A DNA stretch of 64,000 bases from Alphaproteobacteria bacterium (GTDB lineage Bacteria; Pseudomonadota; Alphaproteobacteria; Micropepsales; Micropepsaceae), in contig JAICHV010000012.1 of NCBI GenBank assembly GCA_025924715.1, positions 1 to 64,000 on the forward strand, read 5' to 3'. The translations under genes and the position numbers were made by a program. The notes under the pieces are model-generated. The model saw nothing but the letters and a program-made list of their open reading frames with translations. It had not been told where the DNA came from and searched no databases. Every line of letters begins with the position of its first letter. The stretch's first letter is position 1. Shown one piece after another: positions 36,370 to 45,057 of the stretch.

Positions 36370-37800
36370 ATGCACGCCGACGCCATGACTCATGAGCCGG
36401 AACAAGGCGTCGTTTCGAAGCGCAAATTCGACCTGAATGCGCTGCTGGATTATTTCATTCCGGTCGATATTCAAGTTCAGCCCGACGCCCACCGCCGCGC
36501 CCGCATGTTCATGCTCAGCCATGCGTTCGGGCCATTTCTGGGCAACGTCATCCCGCTTTATCTGCATTTCATCCTGAAGATCGAAATGGACTACAGGTTT
36601 TGGACATTTTTCGTGTCCATCACCATTTTCTGGCTTTATCCGGTGGTGTTGCGGCTGACCAAGCAATATCAGCTGCTGGCATTCCTATCGATCCAGAACC
36701 TGGCCTTCTGCATCCTGTGGTCCTGTTATTCCTATGGCGGCGTCTATTCGCCGTTCCTGTCCTGGACCCTGATCATACCGCTGCTGTCGTTTTTCTACCT
36801 GCCGGCGACCGGGCTGATCCGCAATGTCATTCTTGCCCAGATCCTGCTTAGTGTTGGCATCTTCGCCGGCCTGGTCGTCAGCGGCTATGCTTTTCCCGCG
36901 GTGGATCTGCGGGATTTCGAATTTATCGGCATCATATCGACCCTCAGCGCGTCGTGTTATGTGGTGATGATGGCGCTTTACTTCGCCAATGTCTTCCGCG
37001 AGCAGCGCACCTTCGAACGCGAATTGGGCGGGTTGGTGGCGACCGCCGACCACATGATCAACCTGACCGCCGCGGCGCAGCAGGCCTCGATGGCCAAGGC
37101 GGATTTCGTCGCTTCGATGAGCCACGAACTGCGTACGCCTCTCAATGCCGTGATCGGTTACAGCCAGATATTGCTGGAAGATGCAGACGAAAAAGGCGAT
37201 GAGGCTTTCGGCGCCGACGTCAAGCGCATCCATGACGCAGGCGCGCATTTGCTGCGTCTGATCGACGACATTCTGGATTTTTCCAAGCTCGAGGCCGGGC
37301 GGATGGTACTGCATCCCAGCACGGGCTCGCTGCAGGAATGCGTGGCGGAAATTTCCACCGAATTGGCCCAAAGCGCTGTCGGCGAGGCCTATTCGATCGA
37401 CTGCCGGCTGGGCAAAGCCGGCGACCCGCTTGAACTGGACTGGCACACGATCAAAAAGGCGGTTCAGCACCTGGTTTATGGTGTCGCCACCGAGGGCGGG
37501 CGGGGCGTCATCCGCATCCACGCCGTGGTGAACGACCAAAACATCGCCATCCAGCTCACCGACCCGAAAATCCGGGATTCCAAGGCGAGCGCGGAGCGGT
37601 TGTTCGACGTATTTTCCGACGACTCCGACTCCTCCGCCACCAAATATGGTGGTGTCGGTATTGCCTTTGCCCTCAGCCTCAAATTTGCGCAACTGCTCGG
37701 CGGCGACATCGCCGTCGACTCCGATTATCAAGGCCGGCGCAATTTCGTGATGACGATACCCGTCGCCAAAAACGTCTGTGCCGATCTGGCCGCTGCTTAG
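36370..37800 (+). CDS. six-TM sensor histidine kinase with degenerate ATP-binding domain
   Basis: The 476-residue protein (start 36370; an alternative ATG at 36385) has the same sensor layout as its divergent neighbour: LLDYFIP at 25-31, RARMFMLSHAFGP, six transmembrane segments and SYGGVYSPFLSW. HisKA is intact with His252 ([19 protein letters not shown]). The catalytic domain has lost the key boxes: the N box is VQHLVYGVATEGG (no Asn), and the DxGxG region is LTDPKIRDSKAS. Only a G2-like YGGVGIAFAL remains. It probably cannot bind ATP normally and so needs another kinase to phosphorylate it, or works as a phosphatase or ligand-binding partner. It is transcribed towards the synthase gene 128 nt downstream. 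Confidence 0.88.
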   Translation: MHADAMTHEPEQGVVSKRKFDLNALLDYFIPVDIQVQPDAHRRARMFMLSHAFGPFLGNVIPLYLHFILKIEMDYRFWTFFVSITIFWLYPVVLRLTKQYQLLAFLSIQNLAFCILWSCYSYGGVYSPFLSWTLIIPLLSFFYLPATGLIRNVILAQILLSVGIFAGLVVSGYAFPAVDLRDFEFIGIISTLSASCYVVMMALYFANVFREQRTFERELGGLVATADHMINLTAAAQQASMAKADFVASMSHELRTPLNAVIGYSQILLEDADEKGDEAFGADVKRIHDAGAHLLRLIDDILDFSKLEAGRMVLHPSTGSLQECVAEISTELAQSAVGEAYSIDCRLGKAGDPLELDWHTIKKAVQHLVYGVATEGGRGVIRIHAVVNDQNIAIQLTDPKIRDSKASAERLFDVFSDDSDSSATKYGGVGIAFALSLKFAQLLGGDIAVDSDYQGRRNFVMTIPVAKNVCADLAAA

Positions 37801-37928
37801 GCTTTCAAAAAAAAGTTCCAAAAAAGCGCGTGCCGGTCTCGATTGCATAGAATTTTACGAATTATCTGAATTAAACTCTATTCTCTGTCCTTTAAGGTCG
37901 GTCCCAACAAAAATACTGTGGGGCTGAA

Positions 37929-39368
37929 ATGGGTAATGAGAACGAGCTGGACGGCGCGTTGGCCGGCAGCATGAAGGACTACCGGACCATTCCGGGCAAC
38001 GATCTTCTCGCGCGCGTCGATGCATTTTACGACTGGCAGCAATTGCGCCGCAGGGCCGGGCTTTGGCCGCTCGGCCGTTCGACCGAGACCGGTCCGCATA
38101 GCCGCTGCCAGGCGCGCACCGACGAGGGCGGCCTGTTTGAAGGCGTCAATTTCGCCTCGCAGGATTATCTCAGCCTTTCGCATCATCCCGCCGTTCTCGA
38201 GGTCGCGGTCCAGACCATGAAGGACTTCGGCGTCCACAGCGCGGGCTCGCCCGCGCTGGTCGGCAACACGTCTTTGTCCCTGGCGCTGGAAAAGAAGATC
38301 GCCACGTTCCTGCAAATGGACCATGTGGCGCTGTTTCCGACCGGCTGGGCCGCGGGTTTCGGCGTCATCAAGGGCCTGGTGCGTCCGGGCGACCATATCG
38401 TCATGGACACGCTGTCCCACGCCTGTCTGCAGGAAGGGGCCCAGGCCGCGACCAAGAACATCCATTATTTCCGTCACAACAGCCTGGAGATGGCGCGCGA
38501 AAAGCTGGCCGCGATCCGCGCCCAGGATACCGAAAACGGCATTTTGGTGATCACCGAAAGCCTGTTTTCCATGGATTCCGACACGCCGGACATCAAGGCG
38601 CTGCAGGACCTGGCCCATGAATACAAGGCCGTCCTGGTGGTCGACGTCGCCCATGATCTGGGAAATCTGGGCGAAGACGGACGCGGTCATATCGGCATGC
38701 AAAACATGATCGGCAAAGTCGATCTGGTCATGGGAAGCTTCTCCAAGACCTTCGCCTCCAATGGCGGCTTCGTCGCCAGCGGCAAGCGCGCGGTACGCGA
38801 ATATTTGCGCTACTATGCCTCTCCCAACACCTTCTCCAATGCCATGTCGCCGGCCGCGGCGGCGATTATCGGCAAATGCTTTGACATCGTGCAGTCGCAG
38901 GAGGGCGCCCGCCTTCGCCGCAAGCTGATGAGCAACATCGTGGCGCTGCGCGAGCTACTGCATAGCTGCAATTTCGAGACCTTCGGCGATCCTTCCGCCA
39001 TTGTCTGCGTCAAGATGGGCCAGGAGAGCCTCGCCCGTTTGGTGAGCCGCCGCCTGCCGGCCAATGGCTTGCTGGCCAATCTGGTGGAATTCCCGGCGGT
39101 GCCCAAGGGACGGGCGCGTTTCCGCCTTCAGGTGATGGCGAACCACACCACCCATGACATCATCGAGGCCGTCCACCGGCTGACCGCGGCGACCGCCACG
39201 GCGCAGGAAGAGGACGAAGCCTTGCGGGCGGGCACCATCACCCTGGCGGAGCTCAAAGCGGCGCCGCTGATGGTGAGTGCGCCCCGCACCGCGCCTGCCA
39301 GCCTGCGCACCCCGGCAGCCGGTCCTGATAACAAGGCCATTGCGGGAAAGATAAAGAAGATAGCCTGA
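37929..39368 (+). CDS. PLP-dependent alpha-oxoamine synthase (CqsA/LqsA/SPT superfamily)
   Basis: The 479-residue fold-type I enzyme condenses an amino acid with an acyl-CoA or acyl-ACP. The core covers about 73-400: NFASQDYLSLSHHP, HSAGSPALVGNT, TESLFSMDSD, a DVAH motif at 239-242 in place of the usual DEAH, and the PLP lysine Lys273 in GSFSKTFASNGGF. N- and C-terminal extensions of about 70 and 80 residues are unusual; the family norm is about 390-420. Relatives are BioF, Kbl, HemA and serine palmitoyltransferase. The autoinducer synthases CqsA and LqsA also belong here. No biotin, heme, threonine or sphingolipid gene is nearby, but six histidine kinases are, so I favour a signal synthase. 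Serine palmitoyltransferase-like activity is the main alternative. Confidence 0.85.
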   Translation: MGNENELDGALAGSMKDYRTIPGNDLLARVDAFYDWQQLRRRAGLWPLGRSTETGPHSRCQARTDEGGLFEGVNFASQDYLSLSHHPAVLEVAVQTMKDFGVHSAGSPALVGNTSLSLALEKKIATFLQMDHVALFPTGWAAGFGVIKGLVRPGDHIVMDTLSHACLQEGAQAATKNIHYFRHNSLEMAREKLAAIRAQDTENGILVITESLFSMDSDTPDIKALQDLAHEYKAVLVVDVAHDLGNLGEDGRGHIGMQNMIGKVDLVMGSFSKTFASNGGFVASGKRAVREYLRYYASPNTFSNAMSPAAAAIIGKCFDIVQSQEGARLRRKLMSNIVALRELLHSCNFETFGDPSAIVCVKMGQESLARLVSRRLPANGLLANLVEFPAVPKGRARFRLQVMANHTTHDIIEAVHRLTAATATAQEEDEALRAGTITLAELKAAPLMVSAPRTAPASLRTPAAGPDNKAIAGKIKKIA

Positions 39369-39535
39369 AAATTTACCGGATATTTACGCTGCCAACCTAG
39401 AGTCGCCTCTGTCCGTTTTGATCGGGGGCAGGGGACTTTACGGCGGCGATCCGGCAATTGCCCTGGGGCAATGCTCCGGGCCGCAAGAGAGTCTTCCAAG
39501 TCCGCGAAATTGTCAGCGCTGAAGTGGAGCTCTTC

Positions 39536-40180
39536 GTGAGAAAATTGTCGGTCGTCCTGTCTACCCTTGGCTTGTTCGCCCTCTGCGCTCCGGCGCTTGC
39601 CCAGGACGCATCGCCCTGGTTTTTGCGCGCCGGCGTGGCGGATCTCATGCTCGCCGACGGCTATACCGTCAGTGTGGGCGGCGGGCCCATTTCGGGTGCC
39701 AAATTGCATTACGGCCCCATCTACACCCCGATGGCCGAAATCGGATATTCCTTTGCGCCGGATTGGTCGGCCGTGGCGACGCTGGGCTTCCCCCCCGCCA
39801 TCAGCGCCTCCGGCGCCGGTTCGCTCGCGCCCTATGGCAAGCTGGAATCCACCACCTTCGGCCCCAGCGCCTACACCATCCAGTATCAGCCCATTCACAC
39901 CGGGATTGTTCGCCCCTATATCGGCGCCGGCCTCAGCTACATGATCATTTTCCGCATGCATGATGCGGTGGTCCAAAATGCCCATTTGAGCAACAACCTC
40001 GCCCCGGCTTTCGAAGTCGGCTCGGAATTCGCCCTGGATCCGCAATACGGCGTGTTTTTGGAGGCCAAAAAGGCCTTCCTGCACTCCAAAACGACCGGCA
40101 CCGTGGGCGGCTATCCGCTGCTGGGCACCGCCGCTCTCGTTCCCTGGGTGTTCTCCGGGGGCATGACGTTTCACTTCTGA
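39536..40180 (+). CDS. OmpW family outer membrane protein
   Basis: The GTG at 39536 follows GGAG by 7 nt and opens a signal peptide (MRKLSVVLSTLGLFALCAPALAQ). The 214-residue product has the OmpW pattern: an early SPWFLRAGVADLM, alternating beta-strands, RPYIGAGLSYM, and the last strand ending VFSGGMTFHF with terminal Phe. OmpW forms an eight-stranded barrel with a hydrophobic channel for small nonpolar molecules. Its position right after the synthase, followed by a FadL-type channel, fits passage of a lipid-like product across the outer membrane (inference). Confidence 0.9.
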   Translation: MRKLSVVLSTLGLFALCAPALAQDASPWFLRAGVADLMLADGYTVSVGGGPISGAKLHYGPIYTPMAEIGYSFAPDWSAVATLGFPPAISASGAGSLAPYGKLESTTFGPSAYTIQYQPIHTGIVRPYIGAGLSYMIIFRMHDAVVQNAHLSNNLAPAFEVGSEFALDPQYGVFLEAKKAFLHSKTTGTVGGYPLLGTAALVPWVFSGGMTFHF

Positions 40181-40212
40181 GAAGGCCATGTCGCCGTCTG
40201 ACAGGCTGTTTT

Positions 40213-40245
40213 GGGGCCGGGCCGACCGCAAATATGACCGGCCCC
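40213..40245 (+). terminator. G+C-rich hairpin after the OmpW gene
   Basis: The perfect 8-bp stem GGGGCCGG / CCGGCCCC has a 17-nt loop and lies about 33 nt after the OmpW stop. It lacks a clear U tract (GGTCTGGTTCTT follows), so it may be a weak terminator or an mRNA-stabilising element. Confidence 0.35.
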
Positions 40246-40364
40246 GGTCTGGTTCTTCCCCCGTCGCGATAGACGCGGCGGTTCGCCCTTTGTATGAAAA
40301 CGTTCATTTGTTAACTATAACCAGCTAGCGTTTGAGCACTGTGCCGAATTTTGTGAGGGGATTC

Positions 40365-41651
40365 ATGGGACGCAGCGAGCGGCGGTTGTTCATGCTCGGC
40401 CTGGCAGCCTTCTCGTTTGCTCCTGCGAACGTGCATGCCTCTGCCTTCAAGGTCCGGGAAAACAGCGCAGAATCGCTGGCGACCGCCTATGCGGGCAACG
40501 CCTCGCGCGCCGACGACGTGGCCACGGTCTTCAACAATCCCGCGGGGATGAACTACCTGCCCGGCACCCAATGGGAAGTCGGCGCTACTGTCGTGGCGCC
40601 TTCCGTGCATTTCGCCGGCAATGCGACGCTGCAGGGCAAGGCGATTTCCCAGGGCCCCGACACAAATGCCGGGCAAGTCGCGCTCGTCCCCCATGCTTAT
40701 GGCGTGTTCGATCTCAGCGACAGGCTCAAGGCCGGCATCGCCGTCACCGCCCCATTCGGCAATGCCCTGGACTATGCCAATGATTGGCCCGGCCGTTATG
40801 TGAATTTGAAGACCGCGGCGATCTCCGTCGATCTCAATCCCAACCTGTCTTACCGCATCACCGATCACATCTCGATCGGCGGCGGCGTCTCGCTGCAATA
40901 TATGAAGTTGAAGCTGTCGACCGCCCTGGCGCAGTTCGCGATTTTCGGTCCCGGTACGCCCGACGGGGTCTATATGCTCAATGTCGACAATTTCGCGGTC
41001 GGCTACAATTTTGGAATCCTGGCCGAGCCGTTCGAGGGAACGCGCATCGGCATCACGTATCGCTCCGGCATTTCCCACCCCCTGAAGGGCAAGCTCAGTT
41101 TCAGCGCAGCGACGCTTCCGGGTCTGGGCCTGGTCGGCGCGCCGGCCAGCGCCAAGATCGATGTTCCCGCCAATATCGGCGGCAGCATCACCCAGCAGCT
41201 TTTCCCCGATCTCAGCCTTTCGGCGGAAATCCAGTTGTCGCAATGGCACACCTTCAAGGAAGTGTCGGTGAACGCGCCTCCCAATCCGCAATTCCTGTTC
41301 CCCGAAGGCTACCGGGATAGCTGGATGTTCAGCGTCGGGGGCGTATATCGCTGGAATGATGATTGGTCTCTGCTTGCCGGTACCGGCTTCGATGAGTCGC
41401 CCGTGACCGATGCCTATCGCGACACCGGCGTCCCGGATGCCGGTCGTATCATGGTCGGACTTGGCGTCAGCACCAAGCTGTCCGGCGGCTACACGCTCAA
41501 TGTCGGTTATTCGCATTATTTCTCGGCCGAGCACGCCAGCATGGATTCCAGCATCAATGCGCTGGATCCCATCAGCGGGATTGTGCTGCATGGCCGCTAC
41601 ACCAACAGCATCGATTATCTGGGCGTCTCGCTGCGCGCCTCGGTCGAATAA
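40365..41651 (+). CDS. OmpP1/FadL-type long-chain fatty acid channel
   Basis: The ATG at 40365 follows GAGGGG and opens a signal peptide (LFMLGLAAFSFAPANVHAS). The mature N-terminus carries the FadL plug sequence AFKVRENSAESLATAYAGN, then the conserved TVFNNPAGM. The 428-residue length is typical, and the protein ends with a barrel strand. FadL proteins move hydrophobic molecules, mostly long-chain fatty acids, across the outer membrane; in rhizobia FadL also takes up long-chain acyl-homoserine lactones. An A+T-rich patch with TATAAC at 40316-40321 could be a promoter -10 element. The gene lies inside the signalling cluster, so import of a lipid-like signal is a reasonable inference. Confidence 0.93.
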   Translation: MGRSERRLFMLGLAAFSFAPANVHASAFKVRENSAESLATAYAGNASRADDVATVFNNPAGMNYLPGTQWEVGATVVAPSVHFAGNATLQGKAISQGPDTNAGQVALVPHAYGVFDLSDRLKAGIAVTAPFGNALDYANDWPGRYVNLKTAAISVDLNPNLSYRITDHISIGGGVSLQYMKLKLSTALAQFAIFGPGTPDGVYMLNVDNFAVGYNFGILAEPFEGTRIGITYRSGISHPLKGKLSFSAATLPGLGLVGAPASAKIDVPANIGGSITQQLFPDLSLSAEIQLSQWHTFKEVSVNAPPNPQFLFPEGYRDSWMFSVGGVYRWNDDWSLLAGTGFDESPVTDAYRDTGVPDAGRIMVGLGVSTKLSGGYTLNVGYSHYFSAEHASMDSSINALDPISGIVLHGRYTNSIDYLGVSLRASVE

Positions 41652-41923
41652 GTTCATCGCGTGCTCTGCGCAAAAGCGATTCGCGGCCGTTCATGTTATT
41701 TGACGGCGTCGCGCGCTTTAACCTTCCTTAATCCGCCGCCCCGATCTTGAGTCCACGCGAAAGTTCCTTCTACATCTGGGGGCTTGCTCCGTGTACTGCG
41801 CGCCTGCGTTGACTCTTAACGTGACAACGTAGACTTTAAGCTTTCATTAACCTGTTGGCCGGAGCCGGGGGGGCCGGAAATCCGCACGGGCGCGCGCCGG
41901 GCAGGTGCGCAAGGGGGCGGTTC

Positions 41924-43363
41924 ATGCTGGCATACGAGGAACTCAAGGGGGCGAGCGGCAAAGAGGTCTGGTTTCGGCCGCCCCGTTACGACGCACGCGT
42001 GCTGTTTCCCCAATCGCCTCCCAAGGTTCGGCTGCGCTCGGCCGTGCACAAGCTTCAGGACATCAGCCTGGGCGGCGTCGCCGTCCTGTGCAGCCAATCA
42101 GCGGACGACATTCCCGATATCGGCGATGTCCTGCCGCTCACCATCCAGCAGATGGGATTTTCGATCTTCGAAAGCGAGGCGCGGGTCTTGCGGCGCGAGG
42201 ATACGGTTTTTGGATCCAAACTCGCCTTCAACTTCGTCGACAGCTTCATTGAGTTCGAAAAGCTTCTCAGCCGCAACACCCAGGCGCATATCTCGGCGCG
42301 GGCGGAAAATCCCGCCCATGATCAATTGGTGTCCCGCGAATACCGGCTGTTCTGCGCCGACGTGCTGGGAACCTTGCGCTCCTATAAGCGGGTGATCGAG
42401 GACAATGTTTCCTTGGCCCAGATGGCCAACTGCAATTTTGATTTCAACGGCTGTTATGACAGTTGCGAGGCAAAACTGCTGCAGCAATGGCGGCCGATCT
42501 GGCGCACCGGCAATGACCTGATCCGCTCCATCCGGGCCGACCGCGATGTGCTGCAGGCCACCAAGCAGTTTTCCGAACTGGTGCTGACGCCCGAATTCAG
42601 CGCCGGCGAGATCTGGAATCGCAGTTATACCAAGCCGATGGGCTATCCCGGCGATTTCGAGATCATGAACCAGGTCTATTCCTGGCAGCCCCGGGGATCG
42701 AACGCCTATTCCATGCTGCTGCACCGGGTGGGCCTGGAAGTGGCGGAATGCATCAAGACCCGCATGGAGGTGGTCCGCAAACATATCGTGACCGCGATGG
42801 GGACCAAGATCGCCGAACGCCCGACCCGCATCATGAGCCTGGGCAGCGGTCCGGCGCGCGAGATCGAACTGGCGCTGGCCGGTGCGCGCACCTTTGACGG
42901 GCGGGTCGAATTCACCCTGATCGATCAGGAGACCGCGGCGCTGCGTTACGCCTTCGAGAAAACCTATCCCTCGATCATGCGCATGCAGGGGCGCGCGCGC
43001 CTGCAATGCGTCAATACCTCCTTCACCGATATCCTGCGGGGCTTTAACGCGCTGGACGATATGCCGCCGCAGGACCTGATCTATTCGGTCGGCCTGCTCG
43101 ATTATCTGACCGACCGCCGCGCCGCCATGCTGGTGCACCGGCTGTACAATGCCTTGGCCCCCGGCGGTTTGCTGATCATCGGCAATATGAACGAAACGCC
43201 GCTCAGCAATTTGTGGCCGATGGAGTGCATCGTCGACTGGTCGCTTTATTACCGCGACCAGGACGAGATGCTGAATTGGGCGGCGCCGCTGCGCCCGGCC
43301 CAGGCCTGGACCGAGACCGAGCCCACCGAACGGGTCCGGCTGCTGTTCATCCGCAAACCTTAA
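41924..43363 (+). CDS. PilZ domain-SAM methyltransferase fusion, PhcB-like
   Basis: The ATG at 41924 follows AAGGGGGCGG and gives 479 residues. Residues ~15-125 form a PilZ-like domain (DISLGGVAV at 46-54) without a clear RxxxR in front, so c-di-GMP binding is uncertain. Residues ~135-290 are helical and contain YTKPMGYPGDFEIMNQVY (about 235-252). Residues ~300-479 form a class I methyltransferase: motif I SLGSGPAREI (305-314), acidic D334 in LIDQE, and YSVGLLDYLTD. The KPxGYxGD-type segment followed by such a domain matches, from memory, proteins annotated as 3-hydroxypalmitate methyl ester synthases related to Ralstonia PhcB. Substrate not proven. The next gene is a six-TM kinase, as in phcB-phcS. 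Confidence 0.82.
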   Translation: MLAYEELKGASGKEVWFRPPRYDARVLFPQSPPKVRLRSAVHKLQDISLGGVAVLCSQSADDIPDIGDVLPLTIQQMGFSIFESEARVLRREDTVFGSKLAFNFVDSFIEFEKLLSRNTQAHISARAENPAHDQLVSREYRLFCADVLGTLRSYKRVIEDNVSLAQMANCNFDFNGCYDSCEAKLLQQWRPIWRTGNDLIRSIRADRDVLQATKQFSELVLTPEFSAGEIWNRSYTKPMGYPGDFEIMNQVYSWQPRGSNAYSMLLHRVGLEVAECIKTRMEVVRKHIVTAMGTKIAERPTRIMSLGSGPAREIELALAGARTFDGRVEFTLIDQETAALRYAFEKTYPSIMRMQGRARLQCVNTSFTDILRGFNALDDMPPQDLIYSVGLLDYLTDRRAAMLVHRLYNALAPGGLLIIGNMNETPLSNLWPMECIVDWSLYYRDQDEMLNWAAPLRPAQAWTETEPTERVRLLFIRKP

Positions 43364-43536
43364 AGGCCGCGGCCCAAAACTGGCTCGAAATGGGTCAAGG
43401 TTCCGTGGGTCCGGGCAAGGCGGCCGGACCTGCAACCCTGAGTTAACCCGGGCTTGCCGCTTCGTTAACCGGTCCTGGTTTAGTCTCTCAGCGCAGTCCT
43501 CCCGGATGACGTCCGAGGGGGCGCTCGAGACATGCG

Positions 43537-45015
43537 ATGAACCCTGTTCCGAAGGCCGCCTTCGAATTTCGTGAAGACCCCGCCGCTCTCAAACGCGCGG
43601 CGATGCCTCAGCCTGTGGATGAGCAAAGCTTCGAGCTGCAAGGCCTGTGGCTGAAATTCGTCGATCCCGCCGTGGAGGAAACCTTCACCCGGGAGACCTT
43701 CGTGCGATCCCTGGTCTTCATTCGCGCCTATCTTCTGGCCGGCACCGGGCTTTATATCGCTTTCGGTTTTCTGGATGCGCTGGTCGGCGGCAGCGCCACG
43801 CATATCTTGATGGCGATCCGCTACGGCGTCGTCTGCCCGATCCTGCTGGCGATATTCGGCCTGACCTATTTCCCGATCTTCCAGCGGTTCGGGCAACCGG
43901 TGCTATGTGCCGCAATGCTGGCCTCGGGCATGGGCGTGGTGGCGATGACCGCGATCATGCCGGCGCCCTATAACAGCCAATATTATGCCGGCATCATCAT
44001 GGTGGTGATGTATTGCGGCAGCCTGATCCGCCTCAAATACCGATATAGCGTGATGATCTCGGTATTCCTAGTTGCCAGCTACCAGGTCACCGCCATTCTG
44101 CTCGATCCCATCCCGGAAAGCGCCCTGGTCAGCAACGACTTCTTTCTGGTCATGGCGAACCTGGTCGCCCTGTTCTCCGGCTATATCCAGGAACTCTATA
44201 TCCGCCGCACCTATGCCAGCCGCAAGATCATCGAGCTGAAGAACGATTTCACCTCCATCCTGCTGCGCGAGGCCAACCAGGCGAACCGGGCCAAGAGCGA
44301 ATTTCTGGGCAATATGGGGCATGAACTGCGCACCCCGCTCAACGCCATTATCGGTTTTTCCGATATCATCCGTCATGGTCTCAAAGGTCCGCTCAACAAC
44401 AGCTTCTATGAAGAATATATCGTCGATATCAACAATAGCGGCATGAAGCTTCTGGCGATCGTCAATGACGTACTCGATTATACGAGAGCCGAATCCGGCA
44501 AGCTCGATCTGGCACGCGATATTTTCGACCTCGGCGACCTCTTCAACGACTGCGTCGAAAACTACCGCAGCATGGCCGAGCAGAAAGGCGCCACCATCGC
44601 CCTGTCCCAATCCCATCCGGTGACCATCGTCGCGGACCGAAGGCTATTCTCGCAGGTGATTCTCAAATTGCTGTCGAACGCGGTCAAATTCTCCCGTTCC
44701 AAGGGCGAGGTGCGGATTTCCTATTGCGACCACGGCGCGAGCGGTCTGACGATCGAAATCGCCGATGACGGCATCGGCATCGACGCCAAGGATATCGACA
44801 GGGTGCTTAATCCCTTTGAGCAGGTGGAAAGCGCTTATGCGCGGAGCAATGGCGGCGCCGGTCTGGGTCTGTCCTTCGCCAAAAAGCTCACGGAATTGCA
44901 TGACGGTTCGCTCAGTCTGGCGAGCGCGCTGGGGCAGGGCACCTGCATCACCTTGCGACTGCCGGCTTCGCGCGTCGTGCGGGACGCGGCCGCGCCGGTG
45001 GCCGCCGCGGGCTGA
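43537..45015 (+). CDS. six-TM sensor histidine kinase (PhcS-like architecture)
   Basis: The 492-residue kinase has a ~50-residue cytosolic N-terminus (LQGLWLKFVDPAVEETFTRE), six transmembrane segments (about 57-222), and HisKA with His262 ([19 protein letters not shown]). The HATPase is intact (LLSNAVKFS, DDGIGI, GGAGLGLSF). Its sensor part lacks the YGG-x2-SPFLPW loop, so it is a different sensor type from the other three six-TM kinases. The upstream methyltransferase and downstream response regulator suggest a synthase-kinase-regulator set like phcB-phcS-phcR. Ligand unknown. Confidence 0.93.
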   Translation: MNPVPKAAFEFREDPAALKRAAMPQPVDEQSFELQGLWLKFVDPAVEETFTRETFVRSLVFIRAYLLAGTGLYIAFGFLDALVGGSATHILMAIRYGVVCPILLAIFGLTYFPIFQRFGQPVLCAAMLASGMGVVAMTAIMPAPYNSQYYAGIIMVVMYCGSLIRLKYRYSVMISVFLVASYQVTAILLDPIPESALVSNDFFLVMANLVALFSGYIQELYIRRTYASRKIIELKNDFTSILLREANQANRAKSEFLGNMGHELRTPLNAIIGFSDIIRHGLKGPLNNSFYEEYIVDINNSGMKLLAIVNDVLDYTRAESGKLDLARDIFDLGDLFNDCVENYRSMAEQKGATIALSQSHPVTIVADRRLFSQVILKLLSNAVKFSRSKGEVRISYCDHGASGLTIEIADDGIGIDAKDIDRVLNPFEQVESAYARSNGGAGLGLSFAKKLTELHDGSLSLASALGQGTCITLRLPASRVVRDAAAPVAAAG

Positions 45016-45057
45016 CCACGTGATCACGAGTTTTTTCATTCAAAGGCAAACTGACCT

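Noticed and set aside
37831-37847. A sigma-54-like promoter TGCCGG...TTGCA before the synthase gene
   Set aside because: The essential GG of the -24 element is GC here (TGCC), so the match is not good enough.
41809-41835. Possible sigma-70 promoter TTGACT-15 nt-TAGACT upstream of the PilZ-methyltransferase gene
   Set aside because: The spacing is too short and the -10 match weak; it could be chance in an A+T-richer gap.
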